A stretch of DNA of 64,000 bases from NCBI GenBank assembly GCA_016342415.1, contig JAEIOD010000010.1:23351-87350 (forward strand), in the 5' to 3' direction. Position numbers and translations under genes: made by a program. Positions 17,674 to 25,904 of this stretch are shown piece after piece (the first letter of the stretch is position 1; each line of letters begins with the position of its first letter). The notes under the pieces were generated by a model. The model was not told the origin of the DNA and searched no databases. It saw only the letters and a program-made list of their open reading frames with translations. The DNA comes from Clostridiales bacterium (lineage in GTDB: Bacteria > Bacillota > Clostridia > Peptostreptococcales > Acidaminobacteraceae).

Positions 17674-18099
17674 ATGACATTAAATTATATTTTAGAACAG
17701 TTAAGATTAAAGGGTTATCGAGCAACTGAACCCAGACGTATTATTTTAACTGTCTTATTGAAACAAATACATACCGTACTTTCTGCTGACGAATTATACC
17801 TCCTCGTCAAAGTGGAAGATAAAAAAGTCAATCGGTCAACGGTATATCGAAATCTTGAAATCTTAACCGAATTGGAATTACTCTATAAAACCATTACAGA
17901 TCAAGGAATCACCAAAGTGAAACTTATCTGTAGTGATGAACATCACCACCATTTAATCTGTGATATTTGTGGTAAAATAGTTGTTTTTCATAACTGCAAC
18001 TCAACATATTACAATGAATTTGCAAAGTCACATGGTTTTACTTTAACAGGTCATACTTTGGAACTTCACGGACTCTGTAGCAGTTGTAAAAACAGTTAA
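17674..18099 (+). CDS. Fur-family metalloregulator, probably Zur
   Basis: 141 aa. N-terminal winged helix (GYRATEPRRIILTVLLKQ), then the metal-sensing region HHHHLICDICGKIV near residues 90-103 and a C-terminal CSSC pair, giving the two CxxC structural zinc site. The start at 17674 follows GGAGG; an in-frame ATG at 17641 has no ribosome site. It lies between znuCB and znuA, both on the opposite strand, which makes a zinc-sensing role (Zur) most likely; PerR or Fur specificity cannot be excluded. Its last 4 bases overlap the znuA stop. Confidence 0.88.
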   Translation: MTLNYILEQLRLKGYRATEPRRIILTVLLKQIHTVLSADELYLLVKVEDKKVNRSTVYRNLEILTELELLYKTITDQGITKVKLICSDEHHHHLICDICGKIVVFHNCNSTYYNEFAKSHGFTLTGHTLELHGLCSSCKNS

Positions 18100-18962
18100 T
18101 CCAAAATATCTTGCATTTTATTCAATATCATACGCAAATTATTAATGTAGTCTCCAGATAACGGGGCTACTTTTATTGTTTCTCCACCTATTTCATTTGC
18201 AACAATTTCCGCTTGTTGGCTATCAAATTCTTCCTGATAAAAAACGTATTTAATGTTCTTATCTTTAGCCAACTCAATAATATGCCCCAGTTCTTTAATC
18301 GTTGCATCTTTACCTTCTACTTCAATGGCATACATATCCAAATTATAATCCTCAGCAAAGTAACCAAATGACGGATGATACATAATAAAGGCTTTTGAAT
18401 CCAATTGATCAAAGGCTTCTTTTAATTCCGAATCCAATACTTTTAACTCCTCTAGATAAGACTGTGCATTTGACTCATAAATGTCTTTATGCGCTGGATC
18501 CAATGTGATCAATTCATCTCTAATCACTTCAACCATCACCATTGTTCGTTTAGGCGACAACCAAATATGAGGATCGCGACCTTCATGACTGTGTTCATCT
18601 TCATGGTCTTCTTCATGTGCTTCAAAGTATCTAGCAGGATACTTTTCATCTACAGCCTCAGCCAAGTCAACCAATTTCATATCGTTACCTATTGATGCTA
18701 ATATTGGCCCTTCAGCGGATACATCTATATGAAAATAAATATCCGATTCATTAAATTTTGCCATCATTTGTGGTGTTGGCTGATAATTGGCTGGACTATT
18801 TCCAGGTGGTATCATCACCACAACATCAATTAGGTCACCTGCCACTTTTTTTACAAATGTTTCTTGAGGTACAATTGAAACCGCTACTGTAAGTGTGTCA
18901 TCTGCTTTATTTTGGCACCCTACCAATAGTAGCAGCAACAGCAATAATATAATTTTTTTCAT
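18096..18962 (-). CDS. znuA: zinc-binding lipoprotein of the ZnuABC transporter
   Basis: 288 aa. Lipoprotein signal MKKIILLLLLLLLVGC puts the lipidated Cys at residue 16. Cluster A-1 solute-binding fold with a His/Asp/Glu-rich metal loop (EEDHEDEHSHEGRDPHIW) near residues 112-130, and later ligand His in MYHPSFGYFA. It captures Zn at the membrane for ZnuBC. The start at 18962 has AAGGAG upstream. It is separated from znuCB by the regulator gene on the other strand. Confidence 0.9.
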   Translation of the reverse strand: MKKIILLLLLLLLVGCQNKADDTLTVAVSIVPQETFVKKVAGDLIDVVVMIPPGNSPANYQPTPQMMAKFNESDIYFHIDVSAEGPILASIGNDMKLVDLAEAVDEKYPARYFEAHEEDHEDEHSHEGRDPHIWLSPKRTMVMVEVIRDELITLDPAHKDIYESNAQSYLEELKVLDSELKEAFDQLDSKAFIMYHPSFGYFAEDYNLDMYAIEVEGKDATIKELGHIIELAKDKNIKYVFYQEEFDSQQAEIVANEIGGETIKVAPLSGDYINNLRMILNKMQDILD

Positions 18963-18977
18963 GTTCTCTCCTTCGAT

Positions 18978-19003
18978 AATGCGACTCGTTTGCATTTATT
19001 ATA
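18978..19003 (-). promoter_or_regulatory. znuA promoter with overlapping dyad
   Basis: -10 TATAAT at 19003-18998. Just downstream, spanning the likely start site, is the inverted repeat AATGC (18978-18982) / GCATT (18992-18996) with a 9-bp spacer. A plausible Zur operator, but it is not repeated upstream of znuC. Confidence 0.45.
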
Positions 19004-19017
19004 TCAAATAATACCCA

Positions 19018-19052
19018 AAAAAAAAATAAAAAATCTGAAACTAATCAGATTT
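19018..19052 (-). terminator. terminator of dppA
   Basis: 8-bp stem AAATCTGA (19031-19038) / TCAGATTT (19045-19052), followed on the minus strand by a long T-rich tract. It overlaps the TGA stop. Confidence 0.9.
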
Positions 19053-19836
19053 TTATAAACATGAACATTTTTAAGAACTCCATATAATCATAAGTTTCAT
19101 AAATGATTGTTTTTGGGTTAATCAAATGTACACCAGGATAAAACGAAGCACGATACGCAAGTTTTGCTTCTTTATATTGAATTTCAAATTGATAAAATTC
19201 AGGAAGTGTCATGTCAACAGCAGTTAAATCTTTTTTCATTGCGACTTCTACGGCTTCTTTTATTTTTAAAGTTGCTAGTTCCGGATGAATTGAAATGGTT
19301 GAATCTCCCAAGCCTTCCATAACTGCTACTGTTTCAATCATCGGTTGAACTTCCTTAGCCAAACTACACAAGGCCTGATCACCCGACAGAAAAACTACTG
19401 GTACTTTATAATAGTGAGCAATCATCATATTCAACTCAAACTCGCTCATATAATTTTGATTCATTTTTATATATTGAAATTTACTGTTGGAAAATGTATG
19501 TGCTAATGGATTTCCCTCTACAAATGCACCTGAATGATATCCGATAAATAAGCAACAATCAAAACTCTCATCAATACCTTCCATCATAGACAAAGGACCC
19601 ATTGACCAATTCCTATGTATCTTTGTGTTCATCGGCAAACCATTTGGATCAATATTTCTACCACTGCTATGAGCATCCTTTACAAGAATCTCTGTAGCAC
19701 CTTCTTCATTAGCACCAATACATGCGGCACTAACTTCTTTTGTCATTTGAGATAAAAACCTTGATGTAAGTGTGGTCTCATCCCAATGAGACACACCTGT
19801 AATACCCTCAATATCTGCACTAATATATACTTTCAT
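19045..19836 (-). CDS. dppA: M55-family D-aminopeptidase
   Basis: 263 aa, normal for DppA zinc D-aminopeptidases, which release N-terminal D-amino acids from short peptides such as peptidoglycan fragments. The N-terminal metal motif SADIEGITG is at residues 5-13, DAHSSGRNIDP near 57 and GYHSG near 101. The start at 19836 follows GGGGG; longer frames lack a site. It has its own strong terminator and no dipeptide transporter beside it. Confidence 0.88.
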   Translation of the reverse strand: MKVYISADIEGITGVSHWDETTLTSRFLSQMTKEVSAACIGANEEGATEILVKDAHSSGRNIDPNGLPMNTKIHRNWSMGPLSMMEGIDESFDCCLFIGYHSGAFVEGNPLAHTFSNSKFQYIKMNQNYMSEFELNMMIAHYYKVPVVFLSGDQALCSLAKEVQPMIETVAVMEGLGDSTISIHPELATLKIKEAVEVAMKKDLTAVDMTLPEFYQFEIQYKEAKLAYRASFYPGVHLINPKTIIYETYDYMEFLKMFMFIKI

Positions 19837-19925
19837 ATTTCCCCCAATCATAATACAAATTTCCACTTACATTATATCTGTTATTACAATATATGTATAT
19901 ATTTATCAGTTAAAATTTATATTCG

Positions 19926-19955
19926 GATAAAAGAAAAAGCGCTATCAAGCGCTTT
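19926..19955 (-). terminator. terminator of the PatB-type gene
   Basis: Perfect 8-bp stem AAAGCGCT (19936-19943) / AGCGCTTT (19948-19955), followed on the minus strand by TTTTTCTTTT. Confidence 0.9.
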
Positions 19956-21132
19956 ACATCCTTAAGTGTCTTACTGCATTTTCAATTTGATGCATACATT
20001 TTTCAACAGTCTCTTTTGGCGTTGCTAAATTTATTCTCATAAACCCTTTACCTTCTTCTCCAAAGAAAGTGCCACTGGTTAAACCAACCTTTGCATGAGA
20101 TGCCATGAATTTTTCCAGCATATCTTGTGTCATGCCTAAATCTGTACAATCCAACCACATCAGATAAGTACCATCTGGTTTATAAGTTTTGATCTCATGT
20201 ATATGCTCTTTTATATATCCATTCACATAATCAGCATTTGTTTCTATGTATTCTAAAGCTTGTTCTAACCACTCTTCTCCTTTGTTATAAGCAGCTTCAA
20301 AGGCAACTTGACCAAAACAATTATTATGATTCAGATGCATACGTTCAAACCGTTCTTTAAGTTTTTCTTTTATTTCAGGGTTTGAAACCACAACAATTGA
20401 CGATTGAACCCCTGCCAAATTGAAAGTCTTTGATGGTGCCATACATGTTATTGTTCTATTCTTTATTTCATTATTCAGAGACGCTATCGGTATATGTTTA
20501 TGACCTTTAAATATAAGATCACTATGTATTTCATCTGATATTAACGTGATATCTTTTTCAACAATGATTTTTGAAAGTATTTCAAGATCTTCTTTTACCC
20601 ATACTTTTCCTATTGGATTATGAGGATTACAGAAAAGCATTGTTTTGGCTCCCTGATCGATTTTATTCTTCAAATCCTCAAAGTCCATACGGTAGTGTCC
20701 GTCAATCAGTTTCAAAGGATTGTAAACAACTTTTCTATCTTGATCCTCAATAGAGAACCGAAAGGGTCCATATACAGGTGACTGTATTATAATATTGTCA
20801 CCCGGTTCAGTTAATGTTTGGATTGAAAGGATCAGTGATGGTACAACTCCCGGACTGTAGATCAAAGACTCTCTAGTAACTTGCCAATCATGTCTTTTCA
20901 TAACCCAGTTGATAAAAGAATCATAATAGCCATCATTAAAAGCAGTATAACCATAAATACCTTGTTGGACTCTTTCTTGCAAAGCATCTATTATTGGTTG
21001 AGCAGTTTTAAAGTCCATATCCGCTACCCACATCGGTATGACATCTTTGTTTCCAAAATTTTCTTCAACAAACTCATATTTTACAGATTGATTGTTACTT
21101 CTATCATGTTTTTCGTCAAAATTATATTTCAT
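19954..21132 (-). CDS. MalY/PatB-type pyridoxal-phosphate C-S lyase/aminotransferase
   Basis: 392 aa, full length. The diagnostic PatB N-terminus IPMWVADMDFKTAQPI is near residues 32-47. The PLP lysine lies near 231 in APSKTFNLAG, and FCNPHNPIGKVW is near 170. Members cleave cystathionine and other beta-C-S bonds, giving pyruvate, ammonia and a thiol, or act as aminotransferases. The ribosome site GAGGGG precedes the ATG. It is a single gene, divergent from the large regulator at 21377. Confidence 0.9.
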   Translation of the reverse strand: MKYNFDEKHDRSNNQSVKYEFVEENFGNKDVIPMWVADMDFKTAQPIIDALQERVQQGIYGYTAFNDGYYDSFINWVMKRHDWQVTRESLIYSPGVVPSLILSIQTLTEPGDNIIIQSPVYGPFRFSIEDQDRKVVYNPLKLIDGHYRMDFEDLKNKIDQGAKTMLFCNPHNPIGKVWVKEDLEILSKIIVEKDITLISDEIHSDLIFKGHKHIPIASLNNEIKNRTITCMAPSKTFNLAGVQSSIVVVSNPEIKEKLKERFERMHLNHNNCFGQVAFEAAYNKGEEWLEQALEYIETNADYVNGYIKEHIHEIKTYKPDGTYLMWLDCTDLGMTQDMLEKFMASHAKVGLTSGTFFGEEGKGFMRINLATPKETVEKCMHQIENAVRHLRM

Positions 21133-21324
21133 AAAAACCCCTCCTCAACTCATTATACTGCTAAGCAATTGACTTGTATACCTTATAAAACAGTTCCAAA
21201 CTTTAAAAAAATCAACTCAACAGGATTCGAAATTTAGGAAGTCACAACCATTAAGTACTATGTTAATGCACATTATTACTCAACACAGCAAAATTTACAG
21301 TCAATGTGATCTTAATTTTGTAAA

Positions 21325-21358
21325 ACAGTTGACAGCAATGTGACAAAAACTGTAATCT
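21325..21358 (+). promoter_or_regulatory. promoter of the 489-aa regulator with nested repeats
   Basis: -35 TTGACA (21329-21334), 18-bp spacer, -10 TAATCT (21353-21358). ACAGTT (21325-21330) and AACTGT (21348-21353) form an inverted repeat across it. CAATGTGA occurs twice as a direct repeat (21302-21309 and 21336-21343). This looks autoregulated. Confidence 0.5.
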
Positions 21359-21376
21359 TAACTTAGAGGTGAGCGT

Positions 21377-22846
21377 GTGAATTATAAATCCCAGTTTGGT
21401 TATATCATTGATTTACTAGAAATATCGGGCAAAGAATTGGCTTCAACTATAAACGTTGATCGAACTCTAGTAAGCAAATGGAAAAATAACGCAAGACCAT
21501 TAAAGATAAGCAATCCACATTTTAATAACATTACTAATGCACTTATTTCCTTTAACCACAAAAGAAATGATGCTATATTGGAGCGTTTTTTTAGAGAAGT
21601 TTATCCCAATATTGATAGAAATGAACCGGATTACTTAATCACTTGTTTAACCACCTGGCTGCTCGGGAAGGATTTAGGTTACTTTAATAGCTTCAATGAT
21701 TGGCGACGTGCAAAATCTTCCTTATATACCACTACAATAGATATCTATAAAGGCAATCAAGGGAAAAGAGACGCTATAATTGAGTTTTTTAATTACGCTC
21801 TTGAACTACCAAGCGGACAGGAAATTTTTATCTCCGATACCGAAAAAATGGATTGGCTGATAGAGGATATGGATTTTTATGCGCTTTATCATCTTAAGTT
21901 AAATGAATTGGCTCAAAAGGGTCATAATATAATTATCATCTACAATTTGACTTATGGTGAAAAAACAGTAAGTGCATTTGACTATTTAAGATTGAGCAAA
22001 TACTTTACCGGAAAAGTTACAGCTTATGGTCTGGAGCAATTCATTGCACCAATACCAAGTTTGTATATCATACACCGGCAAATGTTATTGATGAGTATTG
22101 ATAACGAGATAAAGAACGATGATTTATATATAGCTGTCTACAGAGATCCTTTTTCAATTGAGCAAATGGTAAAAGAATTTTCACAAAGACTTAATCGATC
22201 GAAAAAGCTAATTTCAACTTACTCATCTCATGGAACCAACTTAAAAGGATTCACAGAAACGCTGATGTCTTCAATACAAGAAAGAAGTACTTCTTATTTC
22301 ATATCACCGTTACCGCCTTTTAGCACCATGCCAGAAACTTTGTTACAAGAAATTTTACATGATAACAACTTATCAGATCAGCAAATGTATGAACTGATGC
22401 AAATACATAAAGTTAACAAAAAGATGTTTTTTAAAAATGGTAATAAAGCGCCATTAGAAGAAATCATCAGTCAAGAACATTTAGAAAAAGCCCTAACATT
22501 AGATTCTATTCGCTTAGATGATGTCAGTTCAATTACCAATAAAGACATCTACATAACAAGAGAACAACTAATAGAACATTTAAAACATCTTGATTCACTT
22601 ATAACAACTCATGACTATATAAGTATTTCAGTGGCATCGTTTCATAATTTACCAATACTAACTGACAGTATGATGTGGATCATTGAAGATAAAATTATAT
22701 ATTCTTATCCACTATGTGGTGAGACCAATTTTATTATCAGTGACTCAGGATTTATACTCGAAAAAGCAGTAGATTATGTTAAGAACTTGCTGATGTTAAA
22801 TGAAGAGGCAAAATCTTTAAACCAATATTTAAAAGGACTCTCATAA
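21377..22846 (+). CDS. large XRE/Cro-type regulator with unknown C-terminal domain
   Basis: 489 aa. The N-terminus is a Cro-like HTH (ISGKELASTINVDRTLVSKW at residues 17-36) with a Trp in the recognition helix. The remaining 430 residues form a large domain I cannot assign; it contains an SPLPPFSTMP segment near 310 and no catalytic motif. The start is GTG at 21377, 5 bases after AGAGGTG. It is convergent with the iron alcohol dehydrogenase gene and divergent from the PatB-type gene. The big domain is probably a ligand sensor, which is inference. Confidence 0.75.
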   Translation: MNYKSQFGYIIDLLEISGKELASTINVDRTLVSKWKNNARPLKISNPHFNNITNALISFNHKRNDAILERFFREVYPNIDRNEPDYLITCLTTWLLGKDLGYFNSFNDWRRAKSSLYTTTIDIYKGNQGKRDAIIEFFNYALELPSGQEIFISDTEKMDWLIEDMDFYALYHLKLNELAQKGHNIIIIYNLTYGEKTVSAFDYLRLSKYFTGKVTAYGLEQFIAPIPSLYIIHRQMLLMSIDNEIKNDDLYIAVYRDPFSIEQMVKEFSQRLNRSKKLISTYSSHGTNLKGFTETLMSSIQERSTSYFISPLPPFSTMPETLLQEILHDNNLSDQQMYELMQIHKVNKKMFFKNGNKAPLEEIISQEHLEKALTLDSIRLDDVSSITNKDIYITREQLIEHLKHLDSLITTHDYISISVASFHNLPILTDSMMWIIEDKIIYSYPLCGETNFIISDSGFILEKAVDYVKNLLMLNEEAKSLNQYLKGLS

Positions 22847-22860
22847 GAAAGTCCTTTTTT
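22831..22860 (+). terminator. terminator of the 489-aa regulator gene
   Basis: Stem AAAGGACT / AGTCCTTT around the TAA stop followed by six T. It could also end the convergent alcohol dehydrogenase transcript. Confidence 0.8.
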
Positions 22861-22873
22861 ACTGCCCAAAAGG

Positions 22874-24076
22874 CTACGCTTTTATCATCTCAAATATATT
22901 TTCCAAATCCTTTTTATTTAGTATCTTCGGTACAGGATACAACGGATTTGCTTCCTTATTTGCTCTATCAACCATAACAGGAATATCTTCGTTTTTAATA
23001 CCCTTTATTTTATTTGGAATATTCATGTCTTTATTGAGTTTTTTAATCATTTCAATAAACAGCTTAGCTTTTTCTGAATCTGTTTCACCATCAGTTGTGA
23101 TTTGAATATGGTCAGCCAATTCAGCTAAAGGTTTGTGAGCTGATGATCCATAATATTCTAACACATAGGGTAAGATAACTGCATTTGCAAGTCCATGTGG
23201 CACAGAATAAAATCCACCTAAAGTGTGTGCGATAGCATGGACATATCCAACATATGCTCTTGTAAATGCTATTCCAGCATAGTAGGAAGCTGTTTGCATA
23301 TTCTCACGTGCTTCAATATCACTGCCATTGTTGTAAGCTGTGAAAATATTTTCAGTAATCAGTTTGACTGCTTTTCTTGAGTATTCTTTAGTACTTTTAG
23401 TATTACTTTTTCCTATGAAGGCCTCAACCGCATGAGTCAGTGCATCAATCCCAGTCGTCGAAGTAATCGCTTGAGGTAAGTTCTTTGTAAGCATAGGATC
23501 CAATACCGCATACTTTGGGATTAATCTCAAATCATTTATAGCATATTTCTCATGGGTTTTACCATCGGTTATTACAGCTGCTATCGTCACTTCACTACCA
23601 GTTCCAGCAGTGGTTGGAATAGCATAAAGTGGAGGTAGTTTTTTAACCACTTTAAAAAGTCCCTTCATTTTAGAAATAGATTTCTTGGGATTAACCACTC
23701 TTGCACCAAGTGCTTTTGCACAATCCATAGGTGAACCACCACCAAAAGCAATTATGCCATCACAACTGTTTTTGTCATATAGAGCGAGTGCATCATTTAC
23801 ATTGTCTATTGTAGGATTTGCTACCGTATCACTGTAAATGCAATAAGAAATGTTACGTACTTTTAAACCATCCAATAAATGATCAACCAGCTTTAGATCC
23901 ATTAAAACTTTATCTGTCACTACAATAAGTGATTTATGTTTGTTTTTCTGTATAAGTTCCGGTAAGTCTTTACTGACATCTCTTCCTTGAAGAAGCGTTG
24001 GTGTTGACCAAGGCAAAAGATACGAAACACCTCTAAAAGCAGTTTGGTATATCCGTGCATAAGTTCTGTATAGCAT
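22874..24076 (-). CDS. iron-containing alcohol dehydrogenase
   Basis: 400 aa, normal for group III Fe-ADH. The NAD-binding GGGSPMDCAK is near residue 105, the iron-ligand region DALTHAVEAFIG near 211 and HAIAHTLGGFYSVPHG near 278. It reduces aldehydes or oxidises alcohols in fermentation; substrate unknown. The start at 24076 follows AGGAGGG by 3-4 bases; the longer in-frame start lacks a site. Single gene. Confidence 0.9.
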   Translation of the reverse strand: MLYRTYARIYQTAFRGVSYLLPWSTPTLLQGRDVSKDLPELIQKNKHKSLIVVTDKVLMDLKLVDHLLDGLKVRNISYCIYSDTVANPTIDNVNDALALYDKNSCDGIIAFGGGSPMDCAKALGARVVNPKKSISKMKGLFKVVKKLPPLYAIPTTAGTGSEVTIAAVITDGKTHEKYAINDLRLIPKYAVLDPMLTKNLPQAITSTTGIDALTHAVEAFIGKSNTKSTKEYSRKAVKLITENIFTAYNNGSDIEARENMQTASYYAGIAFTRAYVGYVHAIAHTLGGFYSVPHGLANAVILPYVLEYYGSSAHKPLAELADHIQITTDGETDSEKAKLFIEMIKKLNKDMNIPNKIKGIKNEDIPVMVDRANKEANPLYPVPKILNKKDLENIFEMIKA

Positions 24077-24158
24077 AATCCCTCCTAAAATATAATGCAT
24101 TGATAGGTACTTCTATTTTATAATATAATCCCATTTCCAATATCACTTGAAATCATAA

Positions 24159-25502
24159 TTATTGATTTGAATCTATTTTTAATTTACTTTTGCAAATCTC
24201 AATAATATTATCATCTGTAAAATCCATATCACCATCAATAATAATAACGGTTTTATCTTTTCTGAGTACCAGTTTTTCTTTTGTCTCAAAAAGATAATAA
24301 CCTTCATCTACAGACCATAACGCCAAAGGTATTTCCTCTAGTTTATAATCTGCTTCTTCATATTTTAATTGATCTTTCAAAGTATTATCAAAAACATACT
24401 CAGCTACTTTTTCATTGATGCACTTGATATAGACCGTTTCAACATTTTGAACATCCGATGACTTATCACTTTTGTCTATTCTTTCATAATACTCAATATA
24501 GACCGGTGTAAAAACGCTATGACGCTTAAACAAATGAGTATCAGCTACTTCATATTCTCCAAAGTCCGACAGTTCAAGAACCCTTTCCTCTTTAAGTTTA
24601 CCATTAAATAGGTGAATACTGTCAGATGAAATGATAAATATTACAGCCGCAATACTGAAAACGACTACACCTATACTGACAACGACATACATCAACATGT
24701 TTTTTAATCGGTCACGCTTGACTCTTTTGAATCTTCTCATCATAAAAACAGCTGCAATCATCGGTAACAAGATCAGCAACAACAAAGGCAACATGGATAG
24801 ACCGATGGTAGAAAAGGAATCAAAGAACATCAGACCTACAAGAATAAGGTAAATACCCGTAAGACAGTAGTAAAGTGTGTATTTGATTTTTATATGCCGA
24901 TTTGAGAAATACATTAGATTATTGTTTTGGCTCAAGTTGATTCTATTTTTGATCAACCAGATAAGAGGAGTATAAACGGTTATACCAAACAGCAAGGCAA
25001 TGCAGAATGGCCATACTCTTGAAATCATGGTGGCATTGCTGAAGATGTCTTCATAGCTGAAAAAGTTTATATTGATGTATCCCATCCCTAAGAACATGAG
25101 AATCATGGGCAGCAAATACAACTCCGTTTTCATAACGATTTTTTTGATGTACCGGTATTCTTCTTCAGGTTCAGTATGAAGGGGTATTACATCCTCATCC
25201 TTGTCCTTATAGAACACCTGATACATAGGCGTGCCTGTACAATGATGCCAGCCGCTATCCTCACAAAACTCTATCAGTGTTTTCTCAGACTCATTGTCAG
25301 GAAAGTCAAAAGGCCCTGTTTCATAAAAGACATTGACACTAAAATCGAGAGCGACGGATTCAACTTTGTCGAATACATAAAATCCTTTCCTTATCTCTTT
25401 TAACATCCAGCCTTTTGAAGCCATTTCTTCAAAATATGCCTCCAGATTCTTGTATTCAACAATCGAATGCAGTTTGAAAACCCTTTTTCTATTACGACTC
25501 AT
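24159..25502 (-). CDS. DUF2812-family membrane protein
   Basis: 447 aa. The N-terminal 120 residues match DUF2812 (LEAYFEEMASKGWMLKEI and the FYETG segment). About four membrane helices follow between residues 140 and 300, then a soluble C-terminal domain. DUF2812 proteins are usually encoded right after a PadR regulator, as here; the start overlaps the PadR gene by 11 bp. Function unknown, thought to be envelope-associated. Confidence 0.82.
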   Translation of the reverse strand: MSRNRKRVFKLHSIVEYKNLEAYFEEMASKGWMLKEIRKGFYVFDKVESVALDFSVNVFYETGPFDFPDNESEKTLIEFCEDSGWHHCTGTPMYQVFYKDKDEDVIPLHTEPEEEYRYIKKIVMKTELYLLPMILMFLGMGYININFFSYEDIFSNATMISRVWPFCIALLFGITVYTPLIWLIKNRINLSQNNNLMYFSNRHIKIKYTLYYCLTGIYLILVGLMFFDSFSTIGLSMLPLLLLILLPMIAAVFMMRRFKRVKRDRLKNMLMYVVVSIGVVVFSIAAVIFIISSDSIHLFNGKLKEERVLELSDFGEYEVADTHLFKRHSVFTPVYIEYYERIDKSDKSSDVQNVETVYIKCINEKVAEYVFDNTLKDQLKYEEADYKLEEIPLALWSVDEGYYLFETKEKLVLRKDKTVIIIDGDMDFTDDNIIEICKSKLKIDSNQ

Positions 25503-25815
25503 CAGTCTCTCCTCTCAATACTGCTCCATCGCAGACCAGTTGATTCAGTCTGTTGTATTCGAACATCAATATTTCCTTGCCTTTTTCAGTCAAAATGTAT
25601 GTTTTTTTCCCATTGTCTGAAGATACTTTAATAACAATTTCCTCTTTCTCAAATCTGGAAATTAATGCGTATAACGTTCCGGGGCCTACTTTAACTCTAC
25701 TCCCTGTTATCTCATCAATACGCTGCATAATCCCGTAACCATGCATGGGTTTTAATAAACATAATAGGATATAATACATCGGTTCTGTTAATGTTTTCAG
25801 TTGTTTTCTAGCCAT
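25492..25815 (-). CDS. PadR-family transcriptional regulator
   Basis: 107 aa winged helix with the PadR pattern: LTEPMYYILLCLLKPMHGYGIMQRI at residues 9-33, then VGPGTLYALISRFEKEEIV. The ribosome site GGAGG precedes the ATG. A perfect 12-bp inverted repeat overlaps its promoter, so it probably represses its own operon with the DUF2812 gene. Confidence 0.92.
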   Translation of the reverse strand: MARKQLKTLTEPMYYILLCLLKPMHGYGIMQRIDEITGSRVKVGPGTLYALISRFEKEEIVIKVSSDNGKKTYILTEKGKEILMFEYNRLNQLVCDGAVLRGETDES

Positions 25816-25825
25816 ATTACCTCCG

Positions 25826-25864
25826 TATATCGAATATAGATATAGTATATCAATATTCGATATA
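25826..25864. promoter_or_regulatory. PadR operator, 12-bp perfect dyad
   Basis: TATATCGAATAT (25826-25837) and ATATTCGATATA (25853-25864), spacer 15 bp. One arm lies in the -35/-10 spacer and the other near the start site. Confidence 0.75.
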
Positions 25865-25873
25865 CCCAGTCAA
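25844..25873 (-). promoter_or_regulatory. promoter of the padR-DUF2812 operon
   Basis: -35 TTGACT (25873-25868), 18-bp spacer, -10 TATACT (25849-25844). Confidence 0.65.
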
Positions 25874-25901
25874 GAAAAAAACTTCCTATAAAAGGAAGTT
25901 T
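25873..25901 (-). terminator. terminator of the GH13 amylase gene
   Basis: Stem AAACTTCC (25879-25886) / GGAAGTTT (25894-25901) followed on the minus strand by T7. The T tract runs into the padR -35 region. Confidence 0.85.
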
Positions 25902-25904
25902 TGA

